Assembly: GCA_016283615.1 (NCBI GenBank)
Contig: JAEENG010000134.1
Location: 1-41,727 of the forward strand
Direction of reading: 5' to 3'
DNA: 41,727 bases
From: Treponema sp.
Lineage (GTDB): Bacteria; Spirochaetota; Spirochaetia; Treponematales; Treponemataceae
Shown here: one piece after another, positions 33,381 through 40,059 of the stretch
Numbering within the stretch: position 1 is the first letter of the stretch
Layout: every line of letters starts with the position of its first letter
Made by a program: the position numbers and the translations under genes
The notes under the pieces: model-generated
What the model was told of the DNA's origin: nothing
The model's database searches: none
What the model saw: only the letters and a program-made list of their open reading frames with translations

Positions 33381-33827
33381 CTATTCTCCATCCTCTGGAA
33401 GGCATCCGTTAAGAACGGCAATTGCATCGCGTCCGGTTACTTTTTCTGAAGGATCAGCTGTCGGCGGAAGGATGTTTTTGGCTTTTAATTCTCTGAATGC
33501 GTAACGTGGTCCAGGGAAAATTGAATAAAAAAGACCGCCTTTGAGGCCGGTTGTCTTCATGCAAAGATAGGAAAGTTCTGCAAGTGTAATTTCTTTGTCT
33601 GCGGCTGTATCTGCAGCAATCACGCCTTCTGAACTGAGGACTTTTACTGCTGTGTCATAATCGGCTGCTTCATCTACTTTGCCTGTGTATACGCCGGCAA
33701 GATACGACATTTGTCCAAAAGTTGCCTTATCAGTGTTGATAAGTTCTGTTAATTTTTCGGAACTCTGAGCAAAAACAGCTGCTGAAAGCAGAAGTCCTGC
33801 TGCACAAAAAAGAATACTTTTTTTCAC
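33381..33827 (-). CDS. Small exported protein, unknown function
   Basis: The 148-residue product starts at GTG, with GGAG 9 nt upstream, and has a signal peptide (K-K-S-I-L-F-C...A-A-V-F-A-Q, cut near residue 21). The mature part is mostly helical and ends P-E-D-G-E; it has no motif I recognise. It holds L-S-Y-L-C-M-K-T-T-G-L-K-G-G-L-F-Y near the middle. It is the first gene of the operon with the barrel and the FecR-domain protein; a TATAAT box on the minus strand at about 33841-33846 is very close upstream. It is divergent from the CHASE2 cyclase. Confidence 0.75.
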   Translation of the reverse strand: MKKSILFCAAGLLLSAAVFAQSSEKLTELINTDKATFGQMSYLAGVYTGKVDEAADYDTAVKVLSSEGVIAADTAADKEITLAELSYLCMKTTGLKGGLFYSIFPGPRYAFRELKAKNILPPTADPSEKVTGRDAIAVLNGCLPEDGE

Positions 33828-33907
33828 TTTTGAGCACTCCTGATTATAGAAAAAACTTTCAAAAATTAGAGATTTTAAAAGTTTTTGATTACTTTAAGTA
33901 TAACATG

Positions 33908-33916
33908 TGTTATAAT
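33908..33916 (+). promoter_or_regulatory. Extended -10 promoter of the CHASE2 cyclase
   Basis: TGTTATAAT is an extended -10 box, which can work without a good -35. It ends 10 nt before the ATG at 33927, leaving almost no leader and no ribosome-binding site. Confidence 0.55.
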
Positions 33917-33926
33917 TTTTGTCATT

Positions 33927-36758
33927 ATGGGAAAGATTTTTGCCAAAAATTTATTAAAAAAATGGTCCGACCGGATTGCGGTCCTTATTGTAATTGTTGT
34001 CTGGGCTCTCGCCGCTGCTTTTAACCTTCTTCAAAAGTTTGATTTCCGTATGTATGACATGCTCCTTGGTATGAGCAAGGACCCGGAAATCCGTCCTGAA
34101 CTCATGTTTGTTGAGATTGATAACAAATCTCTTGAAGACCTTGGTCCGTGGCCATGGAACCGCGATATTCTTGCAAATACCCTTATCAGAATGAAAGAAC
34201 TCGGCGCAAAGCAGGCTGTATTCGATATTGAATACCTTTCGCCGTCAAATCTTGCCGTTAACCCTGAGGCGGCCCGGATTGTGGATTCTGCAATCGAGGT
34301 TCAGAAAAAGGACGTTTCTGATGTTGTAGACCAGCTTGCAAGTGCGGCAGTTTCCGGCCAGTACAGAAACAGTGAAATTCTTGAATTTGCCAGGGCTGCC
34401 GTTTCGGACGTTATTACACCCGGCTTTGATTCGCTTAAGCAGACTTTTGATGAAGCTTCTTACCAGGATAACGATGCTTACTTTGCACAGGCCATTCAAT
34501 TCTTTGGAAATGCCTGGCTTACAATCAATATTCTTGACCTGGACATTCACTATGATAAGGAATATCTGGATTATGTAGGCAAAAAATGTCTCTATTCAAA
34601 TGTAACCGATAAATACGACCTTATTACAAAAGGAAACCTTTACTACTTGAAGGACCAGGGCGGTGATAACAAGCTCGGTTTCTGTCCGGCGCGCGAACAG
34701 TTTATGCTTGGCGCAAAGGGTGCAGGCTTTACAAACATCGTCCTCGATAGCGACGGTACCCGCCGCCGTGTTGAACTTTTGAGCAGACAGGAAAACGGTT
34801 ACGCAGGCCAGCTGGTTTTTGCCCCGATTCTGCGCAATTTGAATCCGGAAAAAATTGTAAGAACAAGATTTTCGGTTAAACTTATCGGTGTGACCGACCC
34901 TGAGAGCGGCGAAAAAAAGAATATTACGATTCCGCTCGACAGCCACGGACGCATGCTCATCAACTGGCTCAACAAAGAATTTATTGATTCGTTCCGTCGC
35001 GAAAGTGTAGTTATGCTTTATCAGCTCGACGAAACTGAAAAAAACATCATTTCTCTATTGAATACAATTGCGGGATTTAACCTCTGGGATAAAAAGGGCA
35101 ATCCTCTTTCCTATAAGGCAGAGTCAAATTCAATCCTTGCCGACTACGAAGAAATTGCCGCATATAAGCAGTATCTCCTTAATAAATGTACCGGCTTTGA
35201 CGAAAACGGTGCTGCAAAAGACGGCGGAATTACTGATGCTGAATACGAAGATTACTTTGCGGCACGCCGTGCCTTCTTTGACCGTGTAAGCGCATTTATC
35301 GACGGCTCATACTTTAACGAAATCAATGACACCCTCGACTCGATGAAGGGCCAGCTTGATGAAGAAAACTACAGGGAGCTCAAGGCCGGAATCAACGACA
35401 TTTACAGCACGCTCAAAAATGAAGACGAAATTTACAGAAGCACATTTGCCGACAAGAAAAAGGCGTATGAAAATTCATTCTGTATAATCGGAAACACTGC
35501 AAGTTCAACAACCGACCTTGGAACAACACCGTTCAACCGCGCATACCCGAATGTCGGAACCCACGCCAATGTTTACAATACAATTCTTACAAAGAGTTTT
35601 ATCCGTGAAATTCACTGGCTGGTTGGTTTTATAATTGCTTCCATTCTTGCACTCGCAGCTGTTTTCCTTTCTACAGGAAAACAGGCCTGGTACCAGAACA
35701 TTCTTGGAATTCTTTCTGTAGTGATCTGTGTATTTGTGCCGATTCTGCTGATGGTTCTGTTCAGGATTTATGTTCCGATTGTAGCGCCTGTTTTAATTAC
35801 AGTGACTTCGTTCCTTGTTGTAGTCGTGCTGCGCTTTGTAACTTCAGAAAAAGACAAGAGTGTAATCCGTAACGCTTTCTCCACATACCTGGCTCCTGCT
35901 GTTGTAGACCAGATTGTAAAGGATCCTTCAAAGCTCAAGCTCGGTGGTGACGAAAAGCGGATGACAGCCCTGTTCAGTGACATCAAGAGCTTTTCTTCAT
36001 TCTCTGAACTTGTAACTCCAACCAAGCTCGTAAGCGTACTCAACGATTACCTTGGAAGTATGTCTGACCAGATTCTTGCTGAGGGCGGAACAATCGACAA
36101 ATACATCGGTGACTCAATCGTATCATTCTTTGGTGCGCCTCTGGACCTGGAAAATCCTGCCTGGAGCGCTGTTGTAAGTGCCATCCGCATGAAACAGGCC
36201 GAAGCTGAATTCAATAAGGAAAACGTGGCAAACGGTAACATTCCCCGGGAATTGTATACACGCGTCGGCATCAATACCGGTGACATGGTTGTGGGAAACA
36301 TGGGTACAAGTGCAAAAATGAACTATACAATCATGGGAGACGCCGTAAACCTTGCAAGCCGTCTTGAAGGTGTAAATAAAGTTTACAAGTCATGGATTTT
36401 GTGCAGCGACACAACCTGGTATGACGCAAACACCGGAGATAATATGGGTAAGATTATTGCCCGTCCCTTTGACCGTGTCCGTGTAGTTGGCCGTGATGAA
36501 CCTGTCCAGCTGTACAATATTCTGGGATTTAAAGATGAATTGAGCGAATCGTGGCTGGAAGCAGCTGATATTTTCCAGAAGGCTATGGATAAATATTTGC
36601 AGCGTGACTTTGCCGGAGCAGGAAAACTCTTTGTCAAGGCGAACAAGGTTTGTCCGGAAGATGAATCTTCACTGGTTTACGCTCAGAGATGCAAGGAATA
36701 TATCGAAAAAGGTCTCGGTGAAAACTGGGACGGAATTATGAATATGACGAGCAAATAA
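33927..36758 (+). CDS. CHASE2-domain class III adenylate/guanylate cyclase
   Basis: The enzyme should make a cyclic nucleotide in answer to an envelope signal. The ATG at 33927 is chosen over the TTG 42 nt earlier because an extended -10 box lies between them. The 943 residues have an N-terminal helix (~16-33), a large outside CHASE2 domain (~40-420; F-V-E-I-D-N-K-S-L-E-D-L-G-P-W-P-W-N-R) with an extra helical part (~420-520), three membrane helices (~562-650), and a class III catalytic domain (~675-860: A-L-F-S-D-I-K-S-F-S, Y-I-G-D-S-I-V-S-F-F-G-A-P, G-D-M-V-V-G-N-M-G, Y-T-I-M-G-D-A-V-N-L-A-S-R-L). A TPR-like tail follows. Both metal-binding Asp are present. Whether ATP or GTP is used is not certain. 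CHASE2 cyclases often occur with FecR-domain proteins, as here. Confidence 0.93.
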   Translation: MGKIFAKNLLKKWSDRIAVLIVIVVWALAAAFNLLQKFDFRMYDMLLGMSKDPEIRPELMFVEIDNKSLEDLGPWPWNRDILANTLIRMKELGAKQAVFDIEYLSPSNLAVNPEAARIVDSAIEVQKKDVSDVVDQLASAAVSGQYRNSEILEFARAAVSDVITPGFDSLKQTFDEASYQDNDAYFAQAIQFFGNAWLTINILDLDIHYDKEYLDYVGKKCLYSNVTDKYDLITKGNLYYLKDQGGDNKLGFCPAREQFMLGAKGAGFTNIVLDSDGTRRRVELLSRQENGYAGQLVFAPILRNLNPEKIVRTRFSVKLIGVTDPESGEKKNITIPLDSHGRMLINWLNKEFIDSFRRESVVMLYQLDETEKNIISLLNTIAGFNLWDKKGNPLSYKAESNSILADYEEIAAYKQYLLNKCTGFDENGAAKDGGITDAEYEDYFAARRAFFDRVSAFIDGSYFNEINDTLDSMKGQLDEENYRELKAGINDIYSTLKNEDEIYRSTFADKKKAYENSFCIIGNTASSTTDLGTTPFNRAYPNVGTHANVYNTILTKSFIREIHWLVGFIIASILALAAVFLSTGKQAWYQNILGILSVVICVFVPILLMVLFRIYVPIVAPVLITVTSFLVVVVLRFVTSEKDKSVIRNAFSTYLAPAVVDQIVKDPSKLKLGGDEKRMTALFSDIKSFSSFSELVTPTKLVSVLNDYLGSMSDQILAEGGTIDKYIGDSIVSFFGAPLDLENPAWSAVVSAIRMKQAEAEFNKENVANGNIPRELYTRVGINTGDMVVGNMGTSAKMNYTIMGDAVNLASRLEGVNKVYKSWILCSDTTWYDANTGDNMGKIIARPFDRVRVVGRDEPVQLYNILGFKDELSESWLEAADIFQKAMDKYLQRDFAGAGKLFVKANKVCPEDESSLVYAQRCKEYIEKGLGENWDGIMNMTSK

Positions 36759-36801
36759 CGACCTCACAAATCTCCAAATTCTACAAATTTGCGAAAAACG
36801 T

Positions 36802-36842
36802 TAGCCTTTTCTAACAGATTTTGTTGGAAAAGGCTATTTTTT
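36802..36842 (+). terminator. Terminator of the CHASE2 cyclase gene
   Basis: A 14-bp stem (36802-36815 with 36823-36836, one G-T pair) has a 7-nt loop and is followed by six T (36837-36842). Confidence 0.92.
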
Positions 36843-37128
36843 ATCGTAAAATTTCTAAAATCAGTACGGAAAAACACAAATAACATTGCGTTTATAATCT
36901 TCAAGATGTCGGAATAATCCAAAAAGTAAGTTGAACATTTTATTTTTGAAGTAGAATACTGTATCCGTTGCGGTATATCGCATTGAAATTGTTTTAAACC
37001 GCAGCCTCATTACAAAAAGATAAATGCCTTAACTATTAACGAGGAGTTTATCTGCCGTCTGCTGTCTGAGTGTTTAAATCGGAGGAGCGCTATGGACAGA
37101 GCGGCTTTATTCATACTTGGAGGTCAGT
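36843..37128 (+). other. Non-coding region before the PL1 lyase gene
   Basis: After the terminator this gap holds A/T-rich DNA with TATAAT near 36892 but no good -35. A possible hairpin (TGCGGT/ACCGCA, about 36974-37008) follows, then an inverted repeat GATAAA/TTTATC around 37019-37056, and a short leader ORF (37092-37145). I recognise no riboswitch class. The transcript leader is probably long, so structure-based control is possible. Confidence 0.4.
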
Positions 37129-37145
37129 ATGAAAAAAAGTGTTAG
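37092..37145 (+). CDS. 17-codon leader ORF overlapping the PL1 lyase start
   Basis: ATG at 37092 is preceded by GGAGG (37081-37085, 6 nt gap) and encodes MDRAALFILGGQYEKKC. It ends at a TAG (37143-37145) inside the lyase gene, 14 nt past the lyase start, in the +1 frame. The GGAGG for the lyase lies within it. Translating it would bring ribosomes to the lyase start, so it may couple or control lyase translation. It is too short to claim more. Confidence 0.4.
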   Translation: MDRAALFILGGQYEKKC

Positions 37146-39942
37146 AGCAGTTGCTGCTTTTGCAGGTCTTATTCTTGCTTGCGGACTTGCAATGACAGGT
37201 TGTTCTGGACTCTTGGGAGTTGATTCTGAAAAAGGTGACTCATCAAAAGCTTCAGCCAGCCTCAACAGTCGAGCTACTTATGTTGGTTCCAGCGGAATCA
37301 GCGGTACGCCAAGTGGCTCAGGTTCAGGAAGTGGTTTTGTTTCAGCTAAAGGCTGGCTCAACAGCGCTTATGTTATCTGGACTGCATCTGGTTCAAGTTT
37401 CACAGTAACTTGTGACGGAACTGCTGTAGATTCACTCCTTACACGTAAAATCGGAAATCAGTGGCGTGTTGATATTCCTGGCCTTAAAGCCGGAAGTCAC
37501 ACAATCAAAATTACCGGAAGTGCAACAATTACAGCAACTGTTAACGTTGTAAACCAGGATCGCTCTGGATTTGCTTTCTATGGTTCAACTGTTCCTGGTG
37601 CTTACAATGCTGACGGTACACTCAAGTCAGGTGCTGTTGTTCTTAACATCAACAATTCTACAAAGGATTCAGTTAAACTTGATGTAACAACGGATTCAAA
37701 AGGAAATAAGACATCATGCACAGGACTTCAGCCTATTCTTGATGCTTTCAAGAAAGGATATGATAACCGCCCGCTCTGTATCCGTCTTATCGGACGCGTA
37801 ACAGATCCTTCTGTTCTTACTTCCGGCGACCTGATGATTACAGGTTCAGGTTCATCAAAACACCTTACAAACGGAATTACTGTTGAAGGTATCGGTTCTG
37901 ATGCAACAGCTTACGGCTGGGGAATCCGCATTAAAAATGCTGATTTCATCGAAATTTCCAACATCGGATTTATGATGGTAGACTCTGGAGAAGGTGACAA
38001 TGTTTCTCTCCAGCAGGATTGTAAAAATGTCTGGGTTCATAACTGCGATATGTTCTATGGTGCTCCGGGCGGAGACAAAGACCAGGCAAAAGGTGATGGC
38101 GCCCTTGACTGCAAAAAATCAACATATGTTACATTCTCTTACAACCACTTCTGGGATTCAGGAAAATGTAACCTTCTTGGTTTGAGCGAAGGATCTACAT
38201 CAGGCCTTTACATTACATATCACCACAACTGGTATGATCACTCAGACTCACGTCACCCGCGTGTACGCTACTATTCTGCACACGTTTACAACAACTACTA
38301 TGACGGCTGTGCAAAATATGGTGCAGGTGCCTGCCTTGGTTCTTCTATCTTTATGGAATCTAACTACTTCCGTAACACAAAGAAACCAATGATGATTTCA
38401 ATGCAGGGTACAGACTTGTATGCTGGTACAACAACCAAGTCTAACGACAACGCAACATTCTCTAAAGAAGCAGGCGGTATGATCAAGGCTTACGGAAACC
38501 AGATGACAGGAAATTACTTCTTTGTTCCATACGGCGGATCGGCTTATCATGGCGGTTCTTCAACAACTGACTTTGATGCTTATGTTGTTACAAACAAATC
38601 TTCTACAGTTCCATCTTCTGTAAAATCTGCTTCGGGCGGAAATACATACAACAACTTTGATACAAGTTCAATTATGTATTCTTACACAGCTGATTCTGCT
38701 ACAGACGCTGTAAAGAAAGTAACAACTTACGCAGGTCGTGTTGAAGGCGGTGACTTCAAATACACATTCTCTTCTTCTGCAGATACAAGTTATGATATTG
38801 ACGAAACATTAAAGTCAAAACTTCAGTCATATACTGGTGCTACAACAGCACAGAACTCTGCATCAACAACAACTCCTTCAACAGGAACAAGTGATACTTC
38901 AGGCTCTGGATCTTCTTCAAGCTCTGGAAGTTCATCAGGTTCTGGAAGCTCTTCTGGTTCCGGAAGTTCATCAGGCTCAGGAAGCTCATCAGGTTCAGGT
39001 TCATCATCTGGATCAGGATCTTCTTCCGGCTCAGGAACTTCATCTGGTTCAACAACGTCTGCTTCTTTTGATGCTTCAAGCCTCTCTACAGGTACAATCT
39101 CAGCTGACAAAACAGTTGGAAGCTTTACAATCCTCGCTAATTCAAGCAAGACTGTAAGCGTAAAATCAAGCTCTGTTACTGTAAGCGGAAAAACATACAA
39201 GAATGCTCTTGATTTGAAGGGTGGTGCAGACGGTGTTAAGGCAACTTACCGTGCAGTTAAATTTACTGCTTCAAAGGGTGCTGTAATCACTGTAATTGCC
39301 AACGCAAACTCAGCCCGCACTCTCCAGATTACAAACGGCTCAAAGGTTGTTTCTTCTGGTGATGTAGGTTCAACTGCAAAAGCATATACTTACACTGCAG
39401 ACGCTGACGGAACATACTATGTATATTCTAAATCTTCTGCAATGAACGTTTATGCAATTACAGTAAGCGGAACTTCTTCAAGCTCAGGCAGTTCAAGTTC
39501 TTCAGGTTCAAGTACTTCAACATTCAGTACAATTATCTTCAACGCTGACAACCTTTCACACGGAACATTTACTGCAAACACAAACAGCGGTTCATTCACA
39601 GTATATGCAACATCTGCTAAAACGGTTTCTACACCATATTCAGCTGTAACTGTAAATGGAACAACATTCAAACAGAAACTTGCTCTCGGTGGCGGCGGTT
39701 CTTACAACACATACCGTGCAGTTGGTTTCCAGGCAGAAAAAGGATGCACAGTTACAGTTTATGCTGCTGGTGCAGCCGGACGCTATCTCGGTCTCGTTAA
39801 GTCAGGCGGTTCTGTAGAAAGCAAAAAAGAAGTTTCTTCTTCTGCAGCTGTTTACACATTCACCACAGGTTCTGCAGGCTGGTACAACATCATGTCTACC
39901 GGCAGCGGAATTGATATCTACTATATCAAAGTTTCTAAATAA
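37129..39942 (+). CDS. Pectate lyase lipoprotein, PL1 family, with two C-terminal beta-type modules
   Basis: The enzyme cuts polygalacturonate by beta-elimination. The ATG at 37129 (GGAGG 6 nt upstream) gives a lipoprotein signal with lipobox A-M-T-G-C (Cys25). A small N-terminal beta domain (~45-145) is followed by the PL1 right-handed beta-helix (~150-560) with W-V-H-N-C-D-M-F, G-D-G-A-L-D (calcium-site Asp), Y-N-H-F-W-D-S-G-K-C-N-L-L-G and S-R-H-P-R-V-R, whose first Arg (375) matches the catalytic Arg of PelC-type enzymes. A Ser/Gly linker (~589-644) leads to two modules of ~125-135 residues that are also found in the next protein. They are probably carbohydrate-binding; I cannot assign a CBM number. 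The enzyme is probably held on the cell surface. A terminator follows. Confidence 0.93.
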   Translation: MKKSVRAVAAFAGLILACGLAMTGCSGLLGVDSEKGDSSKASASLNSRATYVGSSGISGTPSGSGSGSGFVSAKGWLNSAYVIWTASGSSFTVTCDGTAVDSLLTRKIGNQWRVDIPGLKAGSHTIKITGSATITATVNVVNQDRSGFAFYGSTVPGAYNADGTLKSGAVVLNINNSTKDSVKLDVTTDSKGNKTSCTGLQPILDAFKKGYDNRPLCIRLIGRVTDPSVLTSGDLMITGSGSSKHLTNGITVEGIGSDATAYGWGIRIKNADFIEISNIGFMMVDSGEGDNVSLQQDCKNVWVHNCDMFYGAPGGDKDQAKGDGALDCKKSTYVTFSYNHFWDSGKCNLLGLSEGSTSGLYITYHHNWYDHSDSRHPRVRYYSAHVYNNYYDGCAKYGAGACLGSSIFMESNYFRNTKKPMMISMQGTDLYAGTTTKSNDNATFSKEAGGMIKAYGNQMTGNYFFVPYGGSAYHGGSSTTDFDAYVVTNKSSTVPSSVKSASGGNTYNNFDTSSIMYSYTADSATDAVKKVTTYAGRVEGGDFKYTFSSSADTSYDIDETLKSKLQSYTGATTAQNSASTTTPSTGTSDTSGSGSSSSSGSSSGSGSSSGSGSSSGSGSSSGSGSSSGSGSSSGSGTSSGSTTSASFDASSLSTGTISADKTVGSFTILANSSKTVSVKSSSVTVSGKTYKNALDLKGGADGVKATYRAVKFTASKGAVITVIANANSARTLQITNGSKVVSSGDVGSTAKAYTYTADADGTYYVYSKSSAMNVYAITVSGTSSSSGSSSSSGSSTSTFSTIIFNADNLSHGTFTANTNSGSFTVYATSAKTVSTPYSAVTVNGTTFKQKLALGGGGSYNTYRAVGFQAEKGCTVTVYAAGAAGRYLGLVKSGGSVESKKEVSSSAAVYTFTTGSAGWYNIMSTGSGIDIYYIKVSK
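38893..39060 (+). repeat. Ser/Gly linker encoded by short tandem repeats (PL1 lyase)
   Basis: About 55 codons of almost only Ser and Gly, with an 18-bp unit encoding G-S-G-S-S-S repeated about five times. Codons vary between copies (TCA, TCT, AGC, AGT), so it is not a very recent expansion. A shorter Ser-rich linker lies at 39469-39520, between the two modules. Confidence 0.85.
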
Positions 39943-39955
39943 CAATTGATATACG

Positions 39956-39994
39956 GCCGCTCCTGTAAAAAATACGGGGGCGGCTTTGTCTGTT
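39956..39994 (+). terminator. Terminator of the PL1 lyase gene
   Basis: A 12-bp stem with two G-T pairs, GCCGCTCCTGTA (39956-39967) with TACGGGGGCGGC (39973-39984), an A5 loop, then TTTGTCTGTTTT. The T run is interrupted. Confidence 0.8.
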
Positions 39995-40059
39995 TTCTCA
40001 TCATCCAAAACTTGTATAAACGGTGCGTATGCACTGCTATATAAAAAAGGGGGACTTAA

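Noticed and set aside
33885..33926. An earlier TTG start for the CHASE2 cyclase.
   Set aside because: An extended -10 box (33908-33916) lies after the TTG, and the added residues would put a second hydrophobic stretch before the basic N-terminus.
37117..37128. A TTG start for the PL1 lyase.
   Set aside because: The TTG is part of the ribosome-binding site (TTGGAGG) of the ATG at 37129.
38823..39200. A 125-codon minus-strand frame rich in Glu, Pro and Asp opposite the lyase linker.
   Set aside because: It is the reverse reading of the Ser/Gly repeat DNA, so the low-complexity protein is an artefact.
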